A stretch of 42,009 bases of DNA from CBFGTA01 sp965651595 (GTDB taxonomy: Bacteria; Actinomycetota; Actinomycetes; S36-B12; UBA10799). Below, in pieces: positions 9,310 through 16,668 of the stretch. The stretch lies in the NCBI GenBank assembly GCA_965651595.1, contig CBFGTA010000008.1, positions 1-42,009 on the forward strand, given 5' to 3'. The stretch's first letter is position 1; each line of letters opens with the position of its first letter. The position numbers were made by a program, and so were the translations under genes. The notes under the pieces were generated by a model that was given only the letters and a program-made list of their open reading frames with translations, had not been told where the DNA came from and searched no databases.

Positions 9310-9336
9310 TCAACGGCGGGTCTGATCAACGGCGGG
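9305..9336. repeat. 16-base tandem duplication spanning two convergent stop codons
   Basis: TCTGATCAACGGCGGG occurs twice head to tail (9305-9320 and 9321-9336) without mismatch. The core TGATCA is its own reverse complement and so holds a stop codon on both strands. gcvT stops in copy 1 (9307-9309) and the convergent methyltransferase gene stops in copy 2 (9326-9328). Confidence 0.97.
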
Positions 9337-10096
9337 CGGTCACCCGCAGTCGGACATAGTCCGCCCACCAGTTGCCTTCATGGTCTCGCAAGGCTGGCTT
9401 TAGCAGGTCACACACTTCAGTGAAAACCTCGTCATGAACTGCGTCCGGAACGCCCGCAGCGTTGAGCAGGCCGGTCCGGAATGTGCGTAGCCACGCTCTC
9501 ATTCCTCCTGGGAGGGGTGTGGGTCGGTGGACGAGTTGGGCGCTGATATCGGCGAACCCCGCCGCAGCCAATACCGCCTCGTATTGGGCGGGCTGGGGAT
9601 AGAACTGGTCCGAGGGAACGTCTCGGTAGCCGTGGGCCGTCAAGACCGCCCGCAGAGCCGTCCGAATCGCGGCGATGTTGCCGAATCCGCCGAACTCAAC
9701 CACCAGTCGACCGGCGGGCTTCAACGCGGCCCACATGCGGTTGGCTACTCGCTGATAGTCAAGCATCCAATGCAGGGCCGCATTGGAGAAAACAGCGTCG
9801 AACTCCTCCTGGTACGTCATCGATGCAGCATCACCGAGGACAACATCAAGGCCGCGGGATTGGGCTCGGGCAACCAGGGCCGGCGAACTATCAATCCCGA
9901 CCACCCGGGCACCTGCCTCAAGGATTTGGGCGGTGAGCAAGCCGTCACCGCAGCCCACGTCGAGAATGTGTTCGCCCGGCTGAGTCGCCAGCAAGTCCAG
10001 CACGGCCCCGGCAAGATTGGGGACGAACCGGCCATGAGCCGTGTAGTCGGCGGCGTCCCATTGACTGGTCGGGTTGGTTCCGGCCGAAGTGTCCAT
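9326..10096 (-). CDS. SAM-dependent class I methyltransferase
   Basis: A 256-residue Rossmann-fold methyltransferase of the trans-aconitate methyltransferase-like type. The SAM-binding motif I is ILDVGCGDGLLTAQILEAG, followed by VVGIDSSPALVARAQ (acidic residue of motif II), a DAASM-type motif and FDAVFSNAALHWMLD, typical of Methyltransf_11/25 proteins. The substrate cannot be read from the sequence. I place the start at ATG 10096 because GAGGAAG lies six bases before it; an ATG nine codons upstream (10123) has no ribosome site. It follows the unknown gene by 27 bases in the same direction. Confidence 0.85.
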   Translation of the reverse strand: MDTSAGTNPTSQWDAADYTAHGRFVPNLAGAVLDLLATQPGEHILDVGCGDGLLTAQILEAGARVVGIDSSPALVARAQSRGLDVVLGDAASMTYQEEFDAVFSNAALHWMLDYQRVANRMWAALKPAGRLVVEFGGFGNIAAIRTALRAVLTAHGYRDVPSDQFYPQPAQYEAVLAAAGFADISAQLVHRPTPLPGGMRAWLRTFRTGLLNAAGVPDAVHDEVFTEVCDLLKPALRDHEGNWWADYVRLRVTARR

Positions 10097-10123
10097 ATGG
10101 GGCTTCCTCACTGTAGGGTTCAT

Positions 10124-10765
10124 CTAGCTGTGGCTGGCCCGAATTGTGGCTAGGGCGATGTCCACGAGTCGATCTGGCGGGACGCGCGACTCGAGGCGGA
10201 CGATTGGAGCAAACAGCAGATAGTCGTTGCCGATCTGCTCGGCCACACTGCCCCCGCGACTCAAGGGGCGGATGCCTTGGGCGCGAGCCGGTTCGGTCCC
10301 GATCCAGGCCATCGCGGCTGCCGTAGTGAGTAGCCCGCCATAGAGCAGTGCCGGAGAGCGCGATGACGCCTGTTCCAGTGCTCCCACCCGCGCCTGCAGC
10401 GACGCTGGTAGGGAATCCACGAGGGCTGCTGGTTCGGTGCGAACCTGTCGCAATTCGAACCAGGCCTCACGAATGGCGTCAGTGGCGGCTGTGGTGGCCG
10501 GGTAGTCAATGCGACCCGTTGGATCGATCACCAGGTCGGTCACCGCGGCCGCGTTCTCGCCAGTCATGGCCGCGATCGCCGCCGCGGCCACCGCGGCCGC
10601 CCGTACCGACTGCTCGTCGTGCCGGTCGGTGGTGGCCGCGTCGTCGACGACGATACCCAGAGTTTCTCCGACGACCGGGTCCGGATGTTCGCCGTTGTGG
10701 CAGGAAGTCCACCAGGTGGCAACTGCCGCGAGGTCGCCGAGGCGGTGACGGTCTGCGTCGTTCAC
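10124..10765 (-). CDS. Hypothetical protein, unrecognised, downstream of ECF operon
   Basis: A 213-residue, alanine-rich, probably soluble protein that I do not recognise. No signal peptide or clear membrane helix except a mildly hydrophobic stretch near LLYGGLLTTAAAMAWIG. An acidic, helix-forming middle (EQSVRAAAVAAAAIAAMTGENAA) suggests an all-alpha fold. Start GTG 10765 (VNDADRHRLGDL) is chosen because TAGGAGA lies just upstream; a longer frame back to 10795 would overlap the S-component gene. It begins 10 bases after the ECF S gene ends and so is probably the last or next-to-last member of the cobalamin-riboswitch operon, which hints at a link to vitamin handling, but nothing in the protein shows it. 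Confidence 0.7.
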   Translation of the reverse strand: MNDADRHRLGDLAAVATWWTSCHNGEHPDPVVGETLGIVVDDAATTDRHDEQSVRAAAVAAAAIAAMTGENAAAVTDLVIDPTGRIDYPATTAATDAIREAWFELRQVRTEPAALVDSLPASLQARVGALEQASSRSPALLYGGLLTTAAAMAWIGTEPARAQGIRPLSRGGSVAEQIGNDYLLFAPIVRLESRVPPDRLVDIALATIRASHS

Positions 10766-10775
10766 GAGTCTCCTA

Positions 10776-11606
10776 TCAGCGGCCCGGCACGGCACCGGAA
10801 TGGGCAGGGCGAGAATCGGTGTCGGCCGGTGGCCCGAACGACGCCATACGGGTCACTCTACGGATGGCCCGGAGAGCCGGAGCGCCGATCAAGGCAATCG
10901 CGAGTGCGGTCATGATTCCGCGCGGGATGTCGAAACCCAGCGAAGTGGTGACTTCGAAGGCGAACCAGCGTTGCAGATTTTCCACCACGGCCGCCCCGGG
11001 AACGAAGGAAATTTGCGAATCCACCCCCAACGCCCAAGGCCAGAACTGCAAGTTGAGGAGGAACCCGTACAGCACTGACCCGAAGAACCCGTAGATCGCC
11101 AAGACCACAATCATGAGCCTGCGCGAGCGGAGAGTGCCCACCCAGCCAGCCCCGAGACCAAACCAGCCCGCTGCGATCATCTGGAACGGCAACCACGGGC
11201 CCACCCCACCGGTGACAAGAGCCGACGACATCATAGTGATCATGCCGAGGGTGAAGCCGAAACTCGGACCCAATGCGCACCCGCCGATTGCGAGGATGAT
11301 GAACACGGGTTCGAAGCCGGCGATGCCCGTCCCGAGCGGGCGTAGGGCAGTTCCGATGGCAGCCAAGATGCCGAGCATCGCGATGCGTTTGGCATCGAGC
11401 CCGCCGTCAGCGATCTGCGCCAAAATCACGCCAAGGATCAACGGCAGTAATAGCGCGAACACAAACGGCACCAGGGTCGAGTTCTCCGCCACCACCGAGT
11501 CACTGCTGGCCATGAACGGCCAGAAGAACGTCACGAAGCCGACCAGCGAAACCAGAACGAGCGCCGCGACACTGCGCAGCGGCCAAGCCCGGGTCATGGT
11601 GTTCAC
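10776..11606 (-). CDS. ECF transporter substrate-binding S component
   Basis: A roughly 276-residue integral membrane protein with about six to seven hydrophobic helices (for example AALVLVSLVGFVTFFWPF, LVPFVFALLLPLILGVILA, LMIVVLAIYGFFGSVLYGF). The region LGPSFGFTLGMITMMSSALVTGGVGPWLPFQM is typical of the actinobacterial ECF S proteins found with CbiQ-type partners. The S unit binds the vitamin and confers specificity; the cobalamin riboswitch upstream points to cobalamin or a corrinoid precursor (inference), in keeping with the CbrT class proposed by comparative genomics. The start GTG 11606 overlaps the ATPase stop as GTGA; ATG 11639 and ATG 11597 are alternatives. Confidence 0.82.
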   Translation of the reverse strand: MNTMTRAWPLRSVAALVLVSLVGFVTFFWPFMASSDSVVAENSTLVPFVFALLLPLILGVILAQIADGGLDAKRIAMLGILAAIGTALRPLGTGIAGFEPVFIILAIGGCALGPSFGFTLGMITMMSSALVTGGVGPWLPFQMIAAGWFGLGAGWVGTLRSRRLMIVVLAIYGFFGSVLYGFLLNLQFWPWALGVDSQISFVPGAAVVENLQRWFAFEVTTSLGFDIPRGIMTALAIALIGAPALRAIRRVTRMASFGPPADTDSRPAHSGAVPGR

Positions 11607-13276
11607 GATGCGCTCGCCGAATCGAGGCGAGTCTTCCATTCCATGACATCGGCCACGGTCAGCACCGGCAATGGGCGGAAAGTCTTAGCAACCTGGGGGG
11701 CGAACATGGGCGAGGACACCACCACATCCTTCGCGTGCCCGTCGGCGACGACGTCGCGATCGGCAAGGACCACCACCCGCGTGGCCGTGTTCGCCACCAG
11801 TTCAACGTCGTGCGTGGCCATCACAATGCCGTGACCGTCGGCAGCTAGGCGCTGCAGAATCTCCCCGAACGCCACCTTTCCCGGATAGTCCAACCCGCGC
11901 GTCGGCTCGTCTAGCAGCACCACCGGTGGGCGGGCCGCCAAAATGATCGCCAGCACGAGCGAGAGCTGCTGGCCCGCTGATAGATCGCGCGGATGGGCAG
12001 TCGGGTCGATGCCGGGACACAACGAATCAAACAACTCCCAGGTTGTGCCCGGGTCGGCGCGTGAATCGGAATCGCTGCGGTGGCATTCTGCGGCCACGGA
12101 CTGCTCGTACAACAAGTCGGTGGCCTCTTGTGGGACGAGGCCAATGTGGCGAATCAGGTCACGATTGGCGAGGTTCGCGGCGCTGAGCTGTTCGGTGCCG
12201 ACCGCGATCCGACCTGTGCGCAGGCCCGTCATGCCCATGCACGCGCTCAAGAAGGTCGATTTTCCAGCCCCGTTGCGGCCCATCAGGGCCACAATCTCGC
12301 CTCGCTGAACTGTCAGCGAAACATCACGCAACACGACCCGCTCGCCGTAGGTCACCGAAACGTGATCGGCGGTGAGAACAGCCTGGCTTGAGCCAAGGGC
12401 CTCGACCCGCTTCGGTTCCGGCGTCGAGGCAGTGGCGTTGACAGGGCTCGACGTCGACAGGTCGACTAAGAACGCTTGGCGCAAGTCGGCGGCAGCCCGG
12501 CGGGCGTCGCGCACACTCACCGGTAGCGGCGACCAGTCGAGGCGGCGGCCCAAATCAGCGATGGGGGGAACCACTGGCGCCACGGCGAGGGCCGCAGCCG
12601 TGGATTGATGGTCGACAGTGCCGGTGGCTGTCACCGCTACAATCGAATCGGCGTACTGCACGACGCGTTCGAGGCGATGTTCTGCTAACACGACCGTGAT
12701 CCCCAGATCAAAAACCAGTCTCTGGATGGCAGCCAACACGTCTTCGGCCGAGCCGGGGTCGAGGGCGCTCGTCGGCTCGTCCAGGATCAGGATCGGAGGG
12801 TCGGGTGCCAGTGCGGCCCCGATGGCGGTTCGCTGTCGCTGACCACCCGACAGGGTGCGCAACGGGCGGTCACGCAAGTCCGCCAAGCCCAACAGGTCGA
12901 GCATGTCTTCGACCCGCCGACGCATGACGGCCGGGGCGACCCCCATCGCCTCCATGCCGTAGGCAAGTTCTTCCTCGACGGTGTCGGTGACGAAGCCGCT
13001 GAGAGGATCTTGGGGAACATAGCCCACCACGTCAGCGAGGTCGCGAGGCGCGTGGTCGCGCGTCGACCGCCCCGCCACCGTCACCTCACCGGTCAGTCGC
13101 CCGCCCGTGAAGTGGGGCACGAGTCCGTTGATGGCGCGCAGCAGGGTCGACTTGCCCGAACCCGTGCGGCCAACCAGCAGACACAAGTCGCCCTCTTCGA
13201 TCGTGAACGTGGCGTCGCGCAGGGCGGGCGTCGGGGCCGAGTCGTAAGCGAAGGTTACGGAGTCGAAACGGATCAC
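11603..13276 (-). CDS. ECF transporter ATPase, two fused ABC domains
   Basis: A 557-residue cytosolic protein carrying both energy-coupling ATPase domains in one chain. Domain 1: Walker A GRTGSGKST (36-44), signature LSGGQRQR (142-149), Walker B ILILDEPTSALD. Domain 2: Walker A GRNGAGKST (333-341), divergent signature LSAGQQLS (432-439), Walker B VVLLDEPTRGLD. The two are joined by a linker of about 70 residues. ECF systems often have separate A and A' units; here they are fused. The start is GTG 13276 with AGGAGG seven bases upstream, overlapping the T-component stop as GTGA, so the longer open frame upstream is not coding. Confidence 0.93.
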   Translation of the reverse strand: MIRFDSVTFAYDSAPTPALRDATFTIEEGDLCLLVGRTGSGKSTLLRAINGLVPHFTGGRLTGEVTVAGRSTRDHAPRDLADVVGYVPQDPLSGFVTDTVEEELAYGMEAMGVAPAVMRRRVEDMLDLLGLADLRDRPLRTLSGGQRQRTAIGAALAPDPPILILDEPTSALDPGSAEDVLAAIQRLVFDLGITVVLAEHRLERVVQYADSIVAVTATGTVDHQSTAAALAVAPVVPPIADLGRRLDWSPLPVSVRDARRAAADLRQAFLVDLSTSSPVNATASTPEPKRVEALGSSQAVLTADHVSVTYGERVVLRDVSLTVQRGEIVALMGRNGAGKSTFLSACMGMTGLRTGRIAVGTEQLSAANLANRDLIRHIGLVPQEATDLLYEQSVAAECHRSDSDSRADPGTTWELFDSLCPGIDPTAHPRDLSAGQQLSLVLAIILAARPPVVLLDEPTRGLDYPGKVAFGEILQRLAADGHGIVMATHDVELVANTATRVVVLADRDVVADGHAKDVVVSSPMFAPQVAKTFRPLPVLTVADVMEWKTRLDSASAS

Positions 13277-14388
13277 ACCAGCACCTCCTGTCGCACCGTG
13301 GGCCGGGTGGCGGTGGGAATAGGTGTGGCGACCGCGGGAATGGCAGCCACCACAATCCCCACCATGGCCAGCGCCGACACCGTCGGCCACGTTAGGGGAG
13401 TCACAGCGATAGTCAAGGCGACGGGGTCGGTGATGCGCGTGGCGATGAGAGCGGCAGCCGCGATCACCCCCGACACAGCGGTCAGCCACTCCGGGCCCCA
13501 CCACGGGTCAGGTCGATAGGTGGTGCGGATCGCCCGCTGTCCACCAATCCACACCCCGGCCACTGTCGCTACGAGACCCAAAGCCACTAGCGAGCCGTTC
13601 AGGGCGACGGAACCGGAAGCCGACAACAGTGCGAACAGACCGATCAACACGATGAGTAGGCCCCCGAGGAGGAATAGCGATGACGCCACCCGCACGCTGG
13701 GGGCGACCGGCCGGGTGCGGCCGTAGCCGCGCGATTCCATGGCTGCCGCCAAGTTCACGGCCCGATCGAGTGCACCTTCAAAAACGGGCATCGCCGTGCC
13801 CAGGATGCCGCGCAGGCCCGTGGATGCTCGGCCACGCAGTCGACGCGCCTGCCGTACCCGTTGGACGTCGGCCACCAACTGGGGCGCGAACGTCATCGCC
13901 ACCACCACGGCCACACCCACTTCGTACAGCGCTGCAGGCAGTGACTTCAAGAGTCGAGCGGGAGACGCCAAGGAGTTGGCAGCCCCGATGCACATCAAGA
14001 TGACCGCTAGTCGCAAACCGTCACAGGCGGCAAAGACCAGCGATTCGACAGTGAACTGCCCGCCCAGACGCAGGCCAGCCAGCCAGTCGGGCAGGTTGAT
14101 GACCGGCAAGGTGAACAGGACTGTGGAACCAATCGGCGTGCCGAACACCATCCCGAAAATTACGCGGATCGCGACCACCAACAGTCCGAGCTTGACGAAG
14201 AACGAGAAGCTGCGCGCCCATGGTGCATCGGGCTTGCGCGAGTGCACCACGATCGCCAGAACGGCCACGATTGACAGCAGCAGGATTGGGTTCGTGGTGG
14301 TGCTTGCAGCAATCGCCAAGCCGACCGCCCACAACCACCAGGCCCCCGCGTGCAGGGGGCGGGGCAACATCGAAGTGGAGGTGTTCAT
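13273..14388 (-). CDS. ECF transporter transmembrane T component (CbiQ/EcfT family)
   Basis: A 371-residue membrane protein that couples the ATPases to the S component. Hydrophobic helices lie at the N terminus (GAWWLWAVGLAIAAS, PILLLSIVAVLAIVV) and further helices follow; the conserved cytoplasmic region has the coupling motifs ARRLRGRAS and AAAMESRGYGRT, the Ala-Arg-Gly type motifs of CbiQ proteins. The C-terminal third adds four or so helices, longer than a minimal EcfT of about 265 residues. ATG 14388 is chosen; a TTG at 14406 is possible. It follows the secreted SCO2322-type gene and overlaps the ATPase gene by four bases. Confidence 0.9.
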   Translation of the reverse strand: MNTSTSMLPRPLHAGAWWLWAVGLAIAASTTTNPILLLSIVAVLAIVVHSRKPDAPWARSFSFFVKLGLLVVAIRVIFGMVFGTPIGSTVLFTLPVINLPDWLAGLRLGGQFTVESLVFAACDGLRLAVILMCIGAANSLASPARLLKSLPAALYEVGVAVVVAMTFAPQLVADVQRVRQARRLRGRASTGLRGILGTAMPVFEGALDRAVNLAAAMESRGYGRTRPVAPSVRVASSLFLLGGLLIVLIGLFALLSASGSVALNGSLVALGLVATVAGVWIGGQRAIRTTYRPDPWWGPEWLTAVSGVIAAAALIATRITDPVALTIAVTPLTWPTVSALAMVGIVVAAIPAVATPIPTATRPTVRQEVLV

Positions 14389-14422
14389 GGCCTGAGATGC
14401 ACTCAACCAAAGATGGTTTCAA

Positions 14423-15133
14423 CTAGGTGCGAGCCGAGCGGCCACGCACCACGAAAACGGCCGCCACGATGATGACGACTCCGATCGCCAACCAGATCAG
14501 CATGACCAGGGGCGACGTTGATGGCTCGGAGACCGGTTCGGCCGGGTTCGTGGCATCAGTCGCGAACACTGCGGTGTCGACCTGTGATCCGCAGCCACTC
14601 GATGGGTAGCCATTGATTCCGCACACCATGCCCGATGAGTCCTGGCGAACAGTCGCATTTTCCTGCAAGATCGATAAGGCGGTGGCCGATACTTCAGCCA
14701 CCGCACACCCGGTCGCCGGCGCGGGTGGAGCGTCATTGCTGTCCGGTAGCGCGGAACCGAAATCGATGACATAGCCCACCCGCTTCTGACCCGGCACGGC
14801 TGGAGTATCAGCGCACAGGCTGGTGAAGTCTGGTGCCGTTGCGGGTTCTTGAGTGAGTCCGGCCGTTTGGCCCACGCCGTAGCGCCACCCTTCCACCGCC
14901 CCGTCAGCCGGGGTGATTGATCCGGCGCCCTCGGAAGCAAGCGTCCACGTCGACGTGCCCGGATCGGCCTGCCAGTACGACCAATACACGTAGGCACTGT
15001 CAGCTGACGCTGGCCCGGCGATCAGGGTCGACGTACCGCACAGACCGACAGTGGCTGCAATCGCCAAGACCACGGTGCGCAACTGGCGGGCCACGTTTCG
15101 GCGGCGCGACCGATGGGACGTTTGGGTAAACAT
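14423..15133 (-). CDS. Secreted, membrane-anchored SCO2322-family protein
   Basis: A 236-residue exported protein. The N terminus has a basic stretch (RSRRRNVARQLR), a hydrophobic core and a likely signal peptidase site after AGPASA. The mature part begins SAYVYWSYWQAD and contains GWRYGVG, features I recall from the SCO2322 family that accompanies ECF transporter genes in streptomycetes (from memory, moderate certainty). Four cysteines near the middle and end could form disulfides. A C-terminal helix (LVMLIWLAIGVVIIVAAVFVV) with RGRSART after it anchors it outside the membrane. Start ATG 15133 has AGGAGAGGA seven bases before it. It may act as an extracellular vitamin-capturing or auxiliary unit; function is unproven. 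Confidence 0.78.
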   Translation of the reverse strand: MFTQTSHRSRRRNVARQLRTVVLAIAATVGLCGTSTLIAGPASADSAYVYWSYWQADPGTSTWTLASEGAGSITPADGAVEGWRYGVGQTAGLTQEPATAPDFTSLCADTPAVPGQKRVGYVIDFGSALPDSNDAPPAPATGCAVAEVSATALSILQENATVRQDSSGMVCGINGYPSSGCGSQVDTAVFATDATNPAEPVSEPSTSPLVMLIWLAIGVVIIVAAVFVVRGRSART

Positions 15134-15142
15134 GAAAGGTTC

Positions 15143-15187
15143 CTCTCCTGGAGCGGTCGCGCGGCGAGCCACGCACACTCAGGAGAG
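15143..15187 (-). promoter_or_regulatory. Ribosome-site sequestering helix of the riboswitch
   Basis: In the transcript CTCTCCTG (15187 to 15180) is exactly complementary to CAGGAGAG (15150 to 15143), which contains the Shine-Dalgarno sequence of the first gene. The eight-pair helix would hide the ribosome site, indicating control of translation rather than a T-tract terminator, which is absent. Confidence 0.7.
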
Positions 15188-15214
15188 CTGCGCGATCCGC
15201 CCCGTACACCTCGA

Positions 15215-15359
15215 CGTTGGATCCGCTCGTGCTGCTCTGGTATCCCGGCTCAGCCCCGGAGGACTTCACGGTTGCGGGTCAGCGTCGGAATCTCACCGAC
15301 TTCCCCAGCCGCAGCACGCACCGGTCCGGCCAGAGGCACACGCGCCGTGGCGAACCGGT
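15215..15359 (-). ncRNA. Cobalamin (B12) riboswitch
   Basis: Read on the minus strand, the leader contains the conserved cobalamin aptamer core at 15305-15266: GGGAAGTCGGTGAGATTCCG followed by ACGCTGACCCGCAACCGTGA, and then the B12 box GCTGAGCCGGGATACC (15254-15239). The spacing and the flanking complementary segments fit the class. Ends are approximate. It lies in a 357-base region without coding sequence, 80-odd bases upstream of the SCO2322-type gene, and should lower expression of the ECF operon when adenosylcobalamin is plentiful. Confidence 0.92.
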
Positions 15360-15365
15360 GGGCAC

Positions 15366-15371
15366 ACCATA
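15366..15371 (-). promoter_or_regulatory. TATGGT -10 box of the riboswitch-ECF operon
   Basis: On the minus strand TATGGT lies about seven bases before the start of the aptamer's first helix, the place expected for the -10 element. No good -35 is seen at 17 bases. Confidence 0.45.
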
Positions 15372-15446
15372 GCGCACCTTCGCGATCCGACCGGGGTTGC
15401 CTGAGCCGGTCGAGACTTGAGCAAGAGACACCGGCCGCCGCAGGCG

Positions 15447-15452
15447 TAGGCT
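15447..15452 (+). promoter_or_regulatory. TAGGCT -10 box of the aldolase gene
   Basis: A TAnnnT hexamer about 39 bases before ATG 15491, in the otherwise noncoding stretch between the riboswitch promoter and fba. A weak -35 candidate GAGACA lies 16 bases upstream. Placement is an inference from base pattern only. Confidence 0.4.
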
Positions 15453-15490
15453 GAACGCGAGCGATTCACGTGAGACTAGAGGAGCACCAG

Positions 15491-16387
15491 ATGGCCGACG
15501 CAGCCGAAAAAATGAAGAACAGAATGGCCCAAGACCCAGGGTTCATTGCGGCCCTCGACCAAAGCGGTGGATCCACCCCGAAAGCCCTGCGCCTGTACGG
15601 GGTCGCAGATTCTGAGTACAGCAACGACACCGAAATGTTCGATCTCATCCACGCCATGCGCGTGCGGATCATGACCGATCCAGCCTTCACCCGCCAGCAC
15701 ATCCTGGCTGCCATCTTGTTCGAGCAGACCATGGACCGTGACGTCGAAGGGGTACAAACACCGACGTACTTGTGGCGCGAGAAGGGCATCGTGCCGTTCC
15801 TGAAGGTGGACAAGGGCCTCGCTGACGAACAACTTGGCGTGCAACTCATGAAGTCGATTGAGGGTCTCGACGACCTACTCGAGCGGGCAGCCTCACTCGG
15901 AGTGTTCGGGACGAAAATGCGCTCGGTCATCAAGCACGCCGACCGCGATGGCATCACAGCAATCGCCGATCAACAGTTCGCATTCGGTCACCGAATCTTG
16001 AACCACGGACTGATTCCCATCTTGGAACCAGAAGTCGACATCCACTCGCCCACCAAGGCCGAGGCAGAAGTGATCCTCAAAGATCGGCTGCTCAACCACC
16101 TCAACCGCCTAGGCGGGGAGGCCACGGTCATGCTGAAACTCAGTCTGCCGAGTGTGGATGGCTTCTACACGGAACTGATCGAGCATCCCCGGGTCCTGCG
16201 GGTTGTGGCGCTATCGGGCGGCTACTCGCGGACAGAGGCCAACGAGATTCTGGCCAGGCAGCCCGGGCTGATCGCGAGTTTCTCCCGTGCATTGACCGAA
16301 GGACTTTCGGCGGGCCAAAGCGACAGTGACTTCTCGGCAACGTTGTCTGAGGCGATCTCTTCTATCTATGCCGCATCTGTGACGTGA
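15491..16387 (+). CDS. fda: Fructose-bisphosphate aldolase, class I
   Basis: A 298-residue Schiff-base aldolase that splits fructose 1,6-bisphosphate in glycolysis and forms it in gluconeogenesis. The N terminus (GFIAALDQSGGSTPKALRLYG) and the motif PFLKVDKGL are those of the short bacterial class I enzymes of the Staphylococcus type. The Schiff-base lysine is K216 in TVMLKLSLP and an active-site glutamate lies in PILEPEVD. Start ATG 15491 is supported by GAGGAG six bases upstream; a frame from 15470 would begin before the ribosome site. It is a single-gene unit, divergent from the riboswitch operon and convergent with the small gene that follows by 20 bases. Confidence 0.93.
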   Translation: MADAAEKMKNRMAQDPGFIAALDQSGGSTPKALRLYGVADSEYSNDTEMFDLIHAMRVRIMTDPAFTRQHILAAILFEQTMDRDVEGVQTPTYLWREKGIVPFLKVDKGLADEQLGVQLMKSIEGLDDLLERAASLGVFGTKMRSVIKHADRDGITAIADQQFAFGHRILNHGLIPILEPEVDIHSPTKAEAEVILKDRLLNHLNRLGGEATVMLKLSLPSVDGFYTELIEHPRVLRVVALSGGYSRTEANEILARQPGLIASFSRALTEGLSAGQSDSDFSATLSEAISSIYAASVT

Positions 16388-16407
16388 CGTTCGCGCACAC
16401 TAATCGC

Positions 16408-16668
16408 TCAAGCGTCGATGTCTTCGCTCAAGGACATCGGGCCGTAAACGAGTTGGCCACCGCGACGAAGGTTGACGGCTGACACGCCTTCGTCGGCGAG
16501 TTCACGCCACACCTCGCCGAGCCACGTTTCAGCGTCGGCCTGGGCATGGAACCGCTCCAGATTCTGGGCACTCGCTGGCAGATCATCGCCAGCCACAGTG
16601 GTGCCGGATTCGTCGAGCAGTTCCCACCAGTAGGTGTCGGCACCCACTGGTGCGGGCGAGGCCTTCAC
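16408..16668 (-). CDS. Small conserved actinobacterial protein of unknown function
   Basis: An 86-residue acidic, soluble protein. It contains YWWELLDESGTTV, a phrase AQADAETWLGEVWRELADEGV and a terminal VYGPMSL. I recall similar small proteins in many actinobacteria, without known function. The start is GTG 16668, overlapping the aldo/keto reductase stop as GTGA, so it is translated by coupling to that gene. No metal or catalytic motif is visible. Confidence 0.75.
   Translation of the reverse strand: MKASPAPVGADTYWWELLDESGTTVAGDDLPASAQNLERFHAQADAETWLGEVWRELADEGVSAVNLRRGGQLVYGPMSLSEDIDA

Noticed and set aside
13277..13504. A 5' extension of the ECF ATPase frame
   Set aside because: It overlaps the T-component coding sequence, is His/Arg-rich, and the GTG at 13276 has a perfect Shine-Dalgarno sequence and the family N terminus.
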